Positions 20,628-32,376 of a stretch of DNA of 64,000 bases are shown here, one piece after another (position 1 is the stretch's first letter; every line of letters starts with the position of its first letter). The notes under the pieces were generated by a model, which was given only the letters and a program-made list of their open reading frames with translations, was not told the DNA's origin and did no database searches. This stretch comes from Branchiostoma belcheri (Eukaryota; Chordata; Leptocardii; Amphioxiformes; Branchiostomatidae): the NCBI RefSeq assembly GCF_001625305.1, contig NW_017804487.1, positions 1,269,023 to 1,333,022 of the forward strand. The letters run 5' to 3'. The translations under genes and the position numbers were made by a program.

Positions 20628-22367
20628 CTAGATATGCTGTAAAGTAGAATCCCATGTACTTGAAAGTTCAACTCTAAGTCCTCCCTTCCTGTTGAGTGAT
20701 GGTTTATAAAGTCTTTCATAAATCGCCTCCTTGACTCCACGCTCAAACCAGCGCGCCTCCCGGTCCAAGATGTCCGTTGATTCAAGATGAAAAGAATGTC
20801 CTTTATGTTTGTCCAGATGGTGCCATATGGCCGAAGAAAATCCACCGTTACTGGCCCTGCAGTGTTGCTTATATCTTTCCTTGAGCGGCTGACTGGTCTC
20901 CCCGATGTACGTTTCTTTGCATTGATGATCTTCACATTTTAGTCTGTAAATGACATCCGATTTCACACAGTTTTTAAGTTTGTCCTTTGGATGAAACAAC
21001 ATCTGTCTGAGAGTGCGACATGGTTTGAAGTTGGTGGCGATGTTGTAGTTGTGTAAGATACGTCTTATCTTCTCCGAAACTCCTTGGATGTATGGGATGG
21101 AAATGTTGACTGTTTTAGTCCTGTCTAACTGTGAGTTTCTTGACGTCTTCTTAGATGAGTCGGAAGGCTTAAGTGCTTTGTTAAAAGTCCATTGTTGATA
21201 TCCACACTTGGATAGAGCTTTCTTGAGGTGAGTATGTTCCTTGGCTCTGGCTTCAGCCGAAGTAATCAAGGTGTCTGCTCGATGAAACAAGGTTCTTATC
21301 ACACCAAGTTTCTGTTCCAAGGGATGGTGAGAATCAAAGATGAGATATTGATCGGTGTGAGTAGGTTTACGATAAACCTCCACCTCAATGTGACCGTCTG
21401 TCTCTACATGTAGTTTGGCATCCAAGAAAGGTAGTGTGTTATCTTGACTGGTCTCCTGAGTAAAGCTGATATGTTTGTCAACCTTGTTAATGTGTTCGAA
21501 AAAACTGTCCGCCAATCCCTTCTTGAGCCGACACCATGTGTCATCCACGTATCTAAACCAGTTGGCAGGAGGGGTACCAGGAAAGCTATTGATAGCTTTA
21601 AGTTCGAACTTCTCCATGTAGAGATTGGCCACGATAGGAGATACGGGAGAACCCATAGCGCAACCTTGTACTTGCTTGTAAAACTTGCCATCATAAGTAA
21701 AATATGTACATTCAAGGCAAAGTTCCAAGAGTTGACAGATCTGGTTGACTGACAATTTAGATCTCTCTTTCAGGGTGTCATCAGCTTCAAGGAATTCTCT
21801 TACCACTTCAACAGCTCCTTTAGGGGGTATGCAGGTAAACAGTGAACATACATCGTAGGATGTGATAATCTCATCATTTTCAACACAAATATCCTTGATT
21901 TTGTTGACAAAGTCTTCACTGTTTTTTACATGATGTTCTGATTTACCAACCAGAGGACCAATGATGTTGGCTAAGAACCGTGCAAGTTGATAAGTCACCG
22001 ATCCTATGCTGGAAACAATTGGCCGAAGAGGGATGTTATTTTTATGTATTTTTGGAAGTCCATAGAAGGCTGGCGGTTGTTGTCCTTTTGGGTATAACTT
22101 GAGATACGTCGAGCGATCAATCACCTTGTCTCTTTCCAATTTCTTAAGAGCTGCATTTATCTTAGATCTGAAATTAGATGTAGGGTCCTTCCTTAGTGGT
22201 AAGTACGTGTTGTCATCTTGTAACAAATCATGAACTTTCTCCTTGTATTGTTCTTGATCCAACACTACTGTGCATCTTCCTTTGTCAGATGGCAGAATCA
22301 GGATGTCTGGGTTCTTCGAAAGATTTCTGATAGCTTCCTTTTCTTCACACATTAACAAGGTTGACAA
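20628..22367 (-). CDS. Penelope-like reverse transcriptase with C-terminal GIY-YIG endonuclease (N-terminally truncated)
   Basis: A 579-codon frame. It shows GLPKIHK and RPIVSSIGS (typical of Penelope-like enzymes), YDVCSLFT (palm A), QGCAMGSPVSPIVANLY (palm B) and FRYVDDTW (catalytic Asp pair). Near the C-terminus is a GIY-YIG nuclease: YRLKCEDHQCKETYIGET, then LKERYKQH. The first residues come from the junction, and genuine similarity starts near KNPDILILPSDKG, so an N-terminal part is missing. In active elements the reverse transcriptase primes on a nicked target or telomere-like end and the GIY-YIG domain makes the nick. There are no internal stops. Confidence 0.92.
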   Translation of the reverse strand: MSTLLMCEEKEAIRNLSKNPDILILPSDKGRCTVVLDQEQYKEKVHDLLQDDNTYLPLRKDPTSNFRSKINAALKKLERDKVIDRSTYLKLYPKGQQPPAFYGLPKIHKNNIPLRPIVSSIGSVTYQLARFLANIIGPLVGKSEHHVKNSEDFVNKIKDICVENDEIITSYDVCSLFTCIPPKGAVEVVREFLEADDTLKERSKLSVNQICQLLELCLECTYFTYDGKFYKQVQGCAMGSPVSPIVANLYMEKFELKAINSFPGTPPANWFRYVDDTWCRLKKGLADSFFEHINKVDKHISFTQETSQDNTLPFLDAKLHVETDGHIEVEVYRKPTHTDQYLIFDSHHPLEQKLGVIRTLFHRADTLITSAEARAKEHTHLKKALSKCGYQQWTFNKALKPSDSSKKTSRNSQLDRTKTVNISIPYIQGVSEKIRRILHNYNIATNFKPCRTLRQMLFHPKDKLKNCVKSDVIYRLKCEDHQCKETYIGETSQPLKERYKQHCRASNGGFSSAIWHHLDKHKGHSFHLESTDILDREARWFERGVKEAIYERLYKPSLNRKGGLRVELSSTWDSTLQHI

Positions 22368-23214
22368 ACATATCAGCTTTACTCAGGAGACCAGTCAAGA
22401 TAACACACTACCTTTCTTGGATGCCAAACTACATGTAGAGACAGACGGTCACATTGAGGTGGAGGTTTATCGTAAACCTACTCACACCGATCAATATCTC
22501 ATCTTTGATTCTCACCATCCCTTGGAACAGAAACTTGGTGTGATAAGAACCTTGTTTCATCGAGCAGACACCTTGATTACTTCGGCTGAAGCCAGAGCCA
22601 AGGAACATACTCACCTCAAGAAAGCTCTATCCAAGTGTGGATATCAACAATGGACTTTTAACAAAGCACTTAAGCCTTCCGACTCATCTAAGAGGACGTC
22701 AAGAAACTCACAGTTAGACAGGACTAAAACAGTCAACATTTCCATCCCATACATCCAAGGAGTTTCGGAGAAGATAAGACGTATCTTACACAACTACAAC
22801 ATCGCCACCAACTTCAAACCATGTCGCACTCTCAGACAGATGTTGTTTCATCCAAAGGACAAACTTAAAAACTGTGTGAAATCGGATGTCATTTACAGAC
22901 TAAAATGTGAAGATCGTCAATGCAAAGAAACGTACATCGGGGAGACCAGTCAGCCGCTCAAGGAAAGATATAAGCAACACTGCAGGGCCAGTAACAGTGG
23001 ATTTTCTTCGGCCATATGGCACCATCTGGACAAACATAAAGGACATTCTTTTCATCTTGAATCAACGGACATCTTGGACCGGGAGGCGCGCTGGTTTGAG
23101 CGTGGAGTCAAGGAGGCGATTTATGAAAGACTTTATAAACCATCACTCAACAGGAAGGGAGGACTTAGAGTTGAACTTTCAAGTACATGGGATTCTACTT
23201 TACAGCATATCTAG
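22346..23214 (+). pseudogene. 5'-truncated second copy of the Penelope-like ORF
   Basis: From about 22346 the plus strand repeats the C-terminal 285 residues of the minus-strand ORF, starting at HINKVDKH, with only a few substitutions (K/R, H/R, G/S). It keeps the GIY-YIG region and lacks the catalytic palm motifs. The open frame begins upstream at 22270 only because it reads through the other copy in antisense. Confidence 0.88.
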
Positions 23215-23380
23215 GGACTCACTTATCTTTATCATTACATTAGTTAATACTTTACCATGTGTATTGTATATAGAATCTATAGAACGCTTGTTGCTAACTT
23301 ATTATTTGTTTATTTAGAACATAAATACTTTTAGAATTAACGGTGCCGTTCCGAGTTCTACCGCAATTTTGAATATTTCA

Positions 23381-23411
23381 CTGATGAAAGATGCCGGACG
23401 GCGTCTGAAAC
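23381..23411 (+). ncRNA. Hammerhead ribozyme core, right end of the Penelope pair
   Basis: CTGATGA at 23381-23387, a stem II made of AGATGCC and GGCGTCT around a GGAC loop (one G-U pair), and GAAAC at 23407-23411, followed by GTC. All conserved core bases of a hammerhead are present in order. Stems I and III were not fully traced. Confidence 0.7.
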
Positions 23412-23869
23412 GTCTGACATTATTTTCTTATTTTATCCAGAAGTAAAGATTCAAACTTTTCTTATCATAACGTTAACTGTTATTTATCAAATCAATCTTT
23501 GAATTTTTTTAAATGAATATCCAATCCATTTTGCTTGCATCTTTGTTGCGAGATGACATTATTAAAGCAAACTGCTTTTTGCCCAGACCTGCTTTTGGCT
23601 TTTCACCCAGTTTCTAGTTTCGCACCTTAAGAGCGCGAAGAAACGAGAACGAACAATCATACTAAATATGTCAATAAAAACGAAATAGCTGACAATATTT
23701 AGCATTGCGATAAAAGGAAAAAAAACTTCACATTTTTTTTAATTTCTGTTTTGTCTCATTACTGTTTTATCTCGGCTACCATTCAGTTAGAGCTATCTAG
23801 ACATGTACTAGTACTGGCAACTCTATTTCGTTTGCCTGCGGTGTCAAATAAGCTAGCCAAAATAAAAAC

Positions 23870-26800
23870 ATGGCCGCCGCTCAGGCAAGGTTCGACGCTG
23901 CTGTAAAAGTGATACAAAGTTTGCCCAAAAATGGTACGTTTTTACCCTCAACACCTGCCTGTACGGTAACTCTGTGTGCTTAAGTTTGTATCTGATGTGT
24001 CGATGTCGTTGTCAAGGCGAGAAATGTAGTAATTTGTCGAGTTTTTGGTGTGGATACGCGATGTGGGATTTCTCGGTGCCCTTTGGCCATCACCTCAGAC
24101 AGTCAGTTTAACCTCCGTGTCAGTAACCCTACTTTAGTTTAAACATCTTGTTTGTCTAGACATACGGGCACATGTGGCTAACTCTGCCGGTTATATTGTG
24201 CTATACTCGCGAGCACACATAATAGCAGTCGGGGCTGGAAATACTGGGTGCATGTTCACCTTGGTGCACCCAAATTTGGAGCTGTGCACCCAATTTTTTT
24301 CTGTGGGTGCACCAGTGCATCCAAATGTTTTCTTAGGTTTACGCATGTTGAATGTAACGTTATAGTTGTTACAGCATATTCTGAACATCTAAGTGTCACT
24401 GTTATAGTTTGTACTGTTGTACTTTTCTTGAAACAAAACATAATTATAGCTTTTGCTGACATTCAACTAATATTTTTATCTTATATGGTTCACCTAAAAT
24501 ATTTTTGTGCACCGAATTTTTGGGTGTACCAGTGCACCTATTCCCAAAAATGAATTTCGAGCCCTGTAGCATTAACACAGGTTACCTGCTTTCTTTTGGT
24601 TTGTGCCAAGTTTTCACAAAATGATATAATATTTTGACCTTATGAAGATGACCACACAGGTTTTCTGCTTTTAATAGTTGGCAGCATTTTCTCAGTTAAC
24701 AAAAATTTAATGTAACACAGCTTATACTCAACTTGAAAGCACATGGCACTCTATACATTTAGTCTTTGTTAAGATATTTTTGACACAAAATGGATGCTTC
24801 CATAATTTGCTAATCAGACCATGTGAGCATGACAGATGTGAGCGGCTATGAATATATATAGTATGATGATAATGATGATGAATCAGACCATCTTCTTTGT
24901 CTCTAACTCTGAAGAAGGCACCCAGTGCAGTTTTTAGGGCTTGAAAACCCAATTTTTAAGAGCCAATATTCTAGTCACATATCTACATACTGAGTTGAAA
25001 CCATACTATTCCAATGTATATTGGCTCTCGTGGAGTAAACATTTCCAAAATTCTGACGGAAAATGGTTACTGGAAGGGCCCTGGGCTGATGTTTAGGGTA
25101 CCACCCGAAAAAAAAGACTTATTTTCGGGGCTTGATTCTGCTGCTTGAAAAGTATGAAATGCTGACTCAAATGTGCCAATGTGAAGCAGTATGTGTCAAT
25201 ATCACAAAAATTGCATTATTCAGAATTTTTCCAGTTTTGCTGCCCTGAAATCGCATTGGATGCCTTTAATAACTGTTACAGCATTTAAATTTTAAGTACT
25301 AGTAGATGATGTGATGTGAATCATTGTGATTGTTTGTATTATTTCCCAGGGTCCATCACCCCTTCCCATGAGACCATGCTCACATTCTACGCCTACTACA
25401 AGCAGGCCACGATTGGTCCATGTGACATCAGCAGACCTGGATTCTGGGACGTAGTCGGCAGGGCAAAGTGGTAAGATTCACTGTGCATGCAAAGATTGAC
25501 TGTAGTGCTGTGTACCGGTTCTCTGGACCGGTTCTGGACTTGAAAAATGTTTAGGTTCAAGTCCAAAAAAATCCTAAAAGTCAAGAACCTATTCCGGACT
25601 TATTACTTAAAACCATGTCACAAAAATAATGTCACATTTTCTTTCTAAAATTTTATTGATTCTGTCAAAGCATTTTTCCCACTGCTATATGTAGGTATAA
25701 CTTACATGTATAACGTCAAGTTATAGTATAAGGCAACAAATAATGCAGGAAATTGTAGACAGGGAATAAGTATTTTCTAGTATTGAAACTTCCTGACCAT
25801 TTCACCTATTACACTTTACAGGGAGGCATGGAATCGTCTGGGCAACATGCCCAAAGAAGAAGCCATGGACAACTACGTGGACACTCTGAAAAAGGTACAA
25901 TGTTTATTAACCTTTAGCACACAGAGGTAGCCATTTGGCTGTCATTTCTCTATTACATGTACCATTATTGGTTATACTTATAGGGAAAATGAATTGTCTC
26001 TTTCCAAATGTTTGGGACAGTCATTTTTTATAATAATGTTGAAGAGCTGTGCATGTGTTAGTCATAACTGATTGCAGTTCAGACCTTTATTATGTGAAGA
26101 ATGTTGAGAAAGTAAATTGTACAACAAGACATACTTTCTTCAAGACAAAAGTTCTTGTTTGTTTTCACAAATAAACCATTTGATTATTGATTAATTGATA
26201 TTACCCGAGTAATTGGGATTTAGATGTTGTTACAACTGTTCTTTGGTGAATTTTTTCAGATCATAGAGGCACTACCACAGAACAAAGAAATGCAGGACTT
26301 CATGCATGTTCTTGGGCCGTTCTATGAACTTGTTGACCTTGAAACCCCTTTCCAATCAGGGAAATCTTCACCGAACCAATCAGAACTGTCCATCTCTGAC
26401 CAACCAGTTCTTGCTATAAAAGAAAATGGAGAGATTCCCACCAATCACATTGGAGAGACCTTAGATGATATACAAACAAATAACAACAAAAACACAGAAA
26501 AATCAACAGACAATTCTGAAGAAAATGAAACTGAAATTACCAATCAGATGCATGGAGAAGCAGGGAAGATTGGAAAGCAGGAAGAATTAACCAATCACAG
26601 AGGGGAGGATGTCTCAACCAATCAGACAGAAGAAGAGATAGTGACCAACCAGAGAGAAGCAGAGGCTTTGATCAATCACAAACAAGGCAAGGGAGACAAC
26701 AGCCAATCAGAGGAGAGGGAAGAATCTGGGGTGGAAGTAGAGGAAGTGATGGAGGAAGTTCAACCTGGCAAAGGTATCTTTGCTGCATTTTGCTGGTGGT

Positions 26801-29800
26801 ACTAAATCAAAATCAGGAATTGATTTTCTCTTGTATAAATGATTATAGACATAAATGTTGTCCAATTGTTAGTTAGTTTGATCATTATTGATTCTTTCTC
26901 CAAAGTTGTTACAATGATTTATAATTGCTCACATATTTGCAATAAAGACTTTGAGATAAGTGAATCTAACTGTTGATATAGTCCTTAAGATACTTTCTTG
27001 ATCCAGAGTTTTGATTTCATTTGCTTATTAGATCAAGCTGGTATTCAATATTCAGTACCAGTAGTATCTGATTCAGTTCAATTGTTTTGAATCATCGTAT
27101 GTATTATTGACAACTGAGAGATATAATTGATGTAATATATTGAGTTGTACAAAGATGAGTGAAATAAATAATTCTATATGGTACATTACATGTGTGTATA
27201 TGTGATTGTGCATCTTGATGATAATATACATGTACTAGTATGTATGATTTCAGTCACTCCAGGTAGAAGTTGAAATTGTTTGTAATTGCTTCTATACATA
27301 GATCTTGACTTTTCCCAAAGTACAAGCCAATTAAAGAACCTGAATAATTACTAAAAGAACCTGAACAAACGTATTATCAAAATCTCTGTCTTGCTCAGTT
27401 GTACCTTAAACATAGCTGAGATTACGGATAGATGAAGGAATACTTAGGAAGAAAGGAATACAAAGAATTAGTAGTCCTGAACACGGCAAGAGATAAAAAG
27501 AAAACCTGATCTATCTGTATAACCAGTATAACTGTCCTTCGGCATATCACACCAGATTTGCTAGCATGCAGTGCAGTGGCAGCTGGCTATATTACACTGT
27601 CAGAACGACCTGTTACACCTAACCTGTGCACATAGGCATTGTTTAAACTAAATTTAAAGCTATCTAGTAATAATGATTTGGTGGCATCAAGTTTCACTCT
27701 ACAATAGTTCTGAAAATAAGGTCTAAGTCACTGCAGAGAAGAGCATTAAAGGTAGACAGAGAGAATTTAGTTCCGACACGAAATAAACTTTGTGGCTAAT
27801 TTGTCCCCCCCCCAGGTTTTGATGATGAAAATCTCCATGGAAACCAAGTGACCACACCCCCCGTTACCAAGGTGATGCTGATGGAGATTCCGACCCCGCC
27901 CGTCATTATCGACACCCCGCTGCCAGCCAAGCATCATGGGAAGGGACCTGCACAGCCGGATGAAGGTTTTTTTTTATTTGTTTTGCATAACCGGTAAACC
28001 ACCTTTAGGCGTAACACACCAGTTTTGTACATGTGCGTACATGTACAAGCTGCATAAGACCAGACTGTAAGGCTTGAACCACTCACACCGGGAAAGTCCC
28101 CTAACTCTTTTCGATAAGTGCGGTGGGTTATTTAACGTGCGTGGGGTGTGGCTGTCTCCAAACACGGGATCTCCATTTAACGTCCTATCCGAGAGACGTC
28201 CGTAACCGAAGCTAGGTACTCATTTTCACCTGAGTGAAGTGAGGAAAGTTGTGTAAAGTGCCTTTCCCAAGGGCACAAGATCGGCATAGGCAGGATTCGA
28301 ACCCGTGACCTGTTGGGTGTGAGCTGAATGCGCTACCGACTGCGCCACATGACCCCACAAGGTCACCTTCAAATTCAGTTCTAAGAAAACAACAATTCTG
28401 CTTTCTTCATGAATTTTTCTACCTTGTCTCAGTTCATGTGTTGAATCTGGATAAATATGTTCTTACATATTACCAAATTATATCTTCTTGTAAAATAGTA
28501 TTATGAAGATATAAGAGCCTATGCACAAGGAAGTAGTTTAAAAGTCTATGCAATTGCAACTGGATATCTCATGATGCCTCATTTACTAATACATGTATAT
28601 GCCATGGACATATAAATTATAAATGTCTCATTGAACTTGGATTGTGTGTAATTTCTGTCAGTTCAGAAGAACAGAAATCCACTTGTCAAATACAAGTCAG
28701 AATACATTTCAATTAATGAAGTTTGAAGTTTGGAGAATAGCCTTTTGTGGGCATGTATTTCCTTAGACACTTGATGGGGTTGTGTGGCATAACAGTAGAG
28801 TATTTGACTCAGATCCAAGAGGTCCCGGGTTCGGTGCTGGATGCCACCTATCTTGTGCCCTTGAGAAAGACACTTAACACGACTTTCCTCACTCCACCCA
28901 GGTGTAAAATGGGTACCTGACTTTGGTTGGGGAGGTAAAACTTAAAGTGGTGGAAGGGAGGGATGGGCTCTGCCTTCCAATACCCAAAACCCACTGCCCA
29001 CACGGCCTTAAAAAAAGGCTACAGGACCTTTACCTTTTACCTATTTCCTTATCATAACCACAATTCATATTCAAGAATGAATATTGTTTTTGTCCTGACC
29101 AGATGACAGAGAGGAGAACCTTCCCAGGAGAGTGAACGGCCACAGTTTCCCTCCCCATCACATCAACAGTGACTCAGACACGGACAGCGAGCTGTACCAG
29201 GACAGCGTGGACACCCCGGCTGTCCCCGATGAGGTAGGCAAATCTAGGTTTTTGGCGACACCTCGGGGGCAAGCCTAATGATAGTGAAAAGCAAAGAGTG
29301 AAAAATGAGAACACCAAACAGAGACCACGGTCGCCAATTTACCAATGTGTTTTTTTACGTTGCCACTCTTGTTGTAGCTGTCAACTCAGACAGGCATCCT
29401 TTGACATAACACTCTTTCACATGTATAGCTATCACCAGAAGACAAAAATGTACAGCTCAGATTATGGGTGACGTACAAACCCCTTAGACATAGTTTTAGA
29501 CATAGCTATAGCTTTAGACAACTACCTTTTATCATGTAGATTTTAGTTATTTTGTACTCTGTTTCATTCTTCTTTTATGTTTATAATTTGTAATTAGCCC
29601 CCGGGCACTAATTTGCAACAAACTTCTTATAATAAACCGGTGGATGTACTCGTTCAGCAACTAAGTATCCAATACCAACTCAGAAAGTAACAAGAAATAG
29701 TTGAGTACCTTCAAGTACCAGAGTTATCAACCAAGCATTGAGGTGTTACAATACTTGTTGTCTTTCAATGTATAAGCAAGGAGATCCAAAGTACCTCCTT

Positions 29801-32371
29801 GGTAAGACTATAAGTCTTCATATGTAGACAAATAGTAGTAATTATATAAGTGCTTAAAATTAAAGACAGGGATCCTAACCAATCTGACAGTAAGAAGTTT
29901 CACTCATTGTTAGGTCTTGGGGAAAAAAAATTTCATATATCAATTCTCTTTCTAACCATAAGTTATTGATATCTTTTTTTACAGATGCCAAGCCTAATAT
30001 CTCCGTCTCCAAGTAGCCAGACTCCAGAGGGTCTGTCTAGAAACAACAGTTTTGTGACTCAGGCTGAGATCCACCACGACAGCAACGGACTGCCTTCCCA
30101 TGGTGCATTGCAGCAGACAGAAAGGCATGATGGGATGGACGCCCTCTCCAGTAGCTTGCCACTTGACTCTTCACACTTGGATGATTCATATAACAACAGT
30201 TTGAGCTTCTCACCTCTGATTCGTCAGGGCAGGTCAGGTGACGTGGAGAGACGGTTGGATTTGGAAAGCCCTGCTGTGATTGGTCGAGGAGGTGGAGAGA
30301 TGGGAGGTCAGGGCAAAGGTCAGAGTGGACAGGTGGGCAGCAGGAGGCAGAGTGGAGACAGTACAAGCAGTGGGGGGAGAGGTAGGTTTGAGGATGAGAC
30401 TTTGATCATTAGAAGTCAAGGTGTATGTACTGTGAAATTTGTTTACTGTGGAGATTTTCTTCCATGGTTGGTCATAGACCAGATCTTTAGCTCTTTTCAA
30501 TGAAGAAAAATGTATAAAGTCCACCAGTAAATGATTTCCAAACGTCATCCGTTAGGTTACACTGTTTAAAGACCAAATGACACCAAAAAAAGTCTGTAAA
30601 ACATGATGACTGAGAAATTGAGCTTGTACGGCCTTCTAAAAGTGACTTTTCGGAGACTTGCTAGCAAGCTTCCCAATCACCCACTTCGGGCATCTCTATT
30701 TGCATCTCTGTGTTTTATTTTTGCATTTCTGGGTGACATCAGCTCAGGAAAAAATATAGACATCATAGAATAAAATGTAGAGATGCAAATCGCCTGCCAG
30801 GACTGACTTTTCCATGGCAGGGCATTAAAATTTCGAATGTAACAGGAGAACCGTTCATATTTATTGTAAATGTGTCTGTTAGCCAGGTAAAGCTACTAGT
30901 AGTTATGTCAATTACAATCAGCTAAGGTCATATTTTAGTGTCATAAGCATTTTAAGACTATCTTTTTGTATCCATTGTCTTGTGTACAGGTGCTCGAGAC
31001 AGAGGGGGCACCCCAGGCAGACGAGGGGCGGGGGGTTACTATGGAGGAGGGGGTGGAGATGACGGGGAGAGGGGGAGGGGGCGAGGACAGGGCCCATCTG
31101 ACGTCAATGAACACATCGCTGTTGCCCTGGACCGTCTACAGCAGGACATGAACTTTGTTCTGGCCAGACTCAGCACCCTGGAGGCACTCTCTACTTCTCA
31201 GGTAGGTGCACAATTAATCTGCGATGTTTAATCTAAGGCCACAGCAAGTAAATTTTATGGATGACATGCTTCGCAGACTCCAAATCTAATGCGAGCAGGC
31301 AAAAAAAAAACAAGGCGGGCCAAAAAAATCAAGGTTCCTACAATTTAAAATTTGACTCAATCATTGTACAAATGGTTTTGATTCAGTGGGAACATCACAT
31401 ATACACAGCCAGCATTGCATATCACTGCATCAAAGTAAGAAACAAAACATTAAATCAGAGCCTTTTCTTGTCTCCTCTCTTCTTAGTTATCTGCCATCCA
31501 CCTTCCGGCATGGCAACAGGCATCTTTGCCCAGTTTCGGCATGATGACCACTGTCAGAAGGCAACAAAAGTTCTTGTTTTTTTTCTCCAAGATCAGGCGA
31601 AAATTAATGCACGCATTGATGTCATCCATAAAAATTACTTGCTATGGCCTAACTCAAACACATTCATATACTAGTACATGTATATTGTTACAAGCACCCC
31701 TAGCTCTGTCCTTGGTTCTGTTTCATCATGTAACCCGACACCAGAGGGTGTTGCTACTGCACTAATTGCCATGGTGACAGACTCTGGTCCAGGTCATTGA
31801 CCTTATGTGTATGGAGAAGAAGAAACTGAGCAAGAACAATGTTTTCCTTCTGCGAAGGTAAACATAACGAAAACTGGTGATTGTGATTATGAAGGTGTCC
31901 TTTATTTTTCAGGCAAGAGGAGGTATAGTTGCCCCTGCAGTTCAAGCTGTGCAACCCCAACAGCAACAGGTATGCACAAAATGTTTAACCATTTGCCGTA
32001 GTACATTGTAACTGTATTTCTACTTTATCCAGAACTAAAAGCTTCTTGATGTTTCCTTTTAAGTCTGTGTTTTTCTTTTTAACGGAGTGGTTCAATGCAA
32101 GGCCTATACCACCACTTCTCGGCATTGAACTAGAAATATGAGAGAAACATGGCTATGGAGATGGCGGTGAACGTTTCATTTGAAAGCCTGTGTGTTGAGA
32201 AGACATGCTTTTATCTTTTCTTCTTCATAGGAAAGTTCCTGGTGGCCTTTCTCCAACTTGTCTGGAAAAACAGCCTTTTTCATCTTAGTCTGGCCCTTTA
32301 TTGTCAACTGGCTCATCAAAATGTACTTCAAGAAGAAAGGCAAGGCACACAGGAGGTCACCTTTCATGTAA
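23870..32371 (+). CDS. ACBD5: Acyl-CoA-binding domain protein 5 (peroxisomal tether)
   Basis: Ten exons, 23870-23933, 25350-25470, 25822-25894, 26260-26773, 27816-27965, 29103-29233, 29985-30381, 30990-31201, 31913-31969 and 32231-32371, give 619 residues in one frame with GT-AG sites. The N-terminus is an acyl-CoA-binding domain ([48 protein letters not shown]). A long low-complexity middle follows, with an acidic [14 protein letters not shown] stretch where vertebrate ACBD5 binds VAP proteins. Then come a coiled coil ([20 protein letters not shown]) and a C-terminal membrane anchor ([18 protein letters not shown]) with a basic tail. ACBD5 binds very-long-chain acyl-CoA and tethers peroxisomes to the ER. 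The exon 5 donor is GTTTTT, altered by a SINE. A palindromic element lies 5 bp after the stop codon. Confidence 0.95.
24231..24566. mobile_element. Inverted-repeat element, GGGCTGGAAATACTGGGTGC family
   Basis: The ends GGGGCTGGAAATACTGGGTG and AATTTCGAGCCCTG frame repeated GTGCACC words. Related copies lie at 39205-39569 and 46425-46759. The CAGGGCTCGAAAT-type terminus resembles hAT elements, though duplications here are imperfect. It sits in ACBD5 intron 1. Confidence 0.7.
25503..25620. mobile_element. Fragment of an AGTGCTGTGTACC-family element
   Basis: AGTGCTGTGTACCGGTTC followed by repeated AAGTCC and GGACTT words matches one end of the full element at 48433-48842. Confidence 0.6.
26347..26712 (+). 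repeat. Ten CCAATCA-like words within ACBD5 exon 4
   Basis: CCAATCA, CCAACCA or CAATCA recurs about every 20-60 bases in frame, encoding TNQ, TNH or INH between Glu- and Ser-rich spacers. It looks like a degenerate coding repeat in the disordered middle of ACBD5. Confidence 0.65.
27968..28358 (-). mobile_element. Full-length tRNA-derived SINE at the ACBD5 exon 5 donor
   Basis: In reverse orientation, the tRNA-like head (minus strand GGGGTCATGTGGCGCAGTCG, B-box GGGTTCGAATCC) lies at the right and the tail at the left. AAGGT is duplicated at 27963-27967 and 28359-28363. The tail's poly-A appears as the T run that follows the splice-donor GT. Confidence 0.85.
28775..29040 (+). mobile_element. 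tRNA-derived SINE, variant tail
   Basis: The head GGGGTTGTGTGGCATAACAG and the shared CACGACTTTCCTCACTCCAC block are present. The 3' part differs from the other copies (CTACAGGACCTTTACCTTTT). It lies in ACBD5 intron 5. Confidence 0.75.
31237..31649. mobile_element. Inverted-repeat element, GGCCACAGCAAGTAA family
   Basis: GGCCACAGCAAGTAAATTTT at the left and AATTACTTGCTATGGCC at the right, with TAA on both sides. It is in ACBD5 intron 8 and is related to 13313-13708. Confidence 0.85.
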
Positions 32372-32376
32372 ACTAC

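Larger units (their letters stand above)
20345..23463. mobile_element. Penelope-like retroelement, head-to-head inverted pair
   Basis: Two nearly identical copies point outward from a junction near 22346-22356. The minus copy keeps most of the ORF; the plus copy is truncated at its 5' side. The 15-bp word ATCATAACGTTAACT flanks the unit at 20330-20344 and 23464-23478. Both outer ends carry the same terminal sequence with a hammerhead core. The intact target duplication and near identity indicate a fairly recent single insertion. Confidence 0.9.

Noticed and set aside
22270..22345. Plus-strand start of the second Penelope ORF
   Set aside because: These codons are antisense of the other copy; similarity begins only at about 22346.
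30037..30548. Minus-strand frames over ACBD5 exon 7
   Set aside because: Shadows of the plus-strand coding exon; they lack conserved domains.
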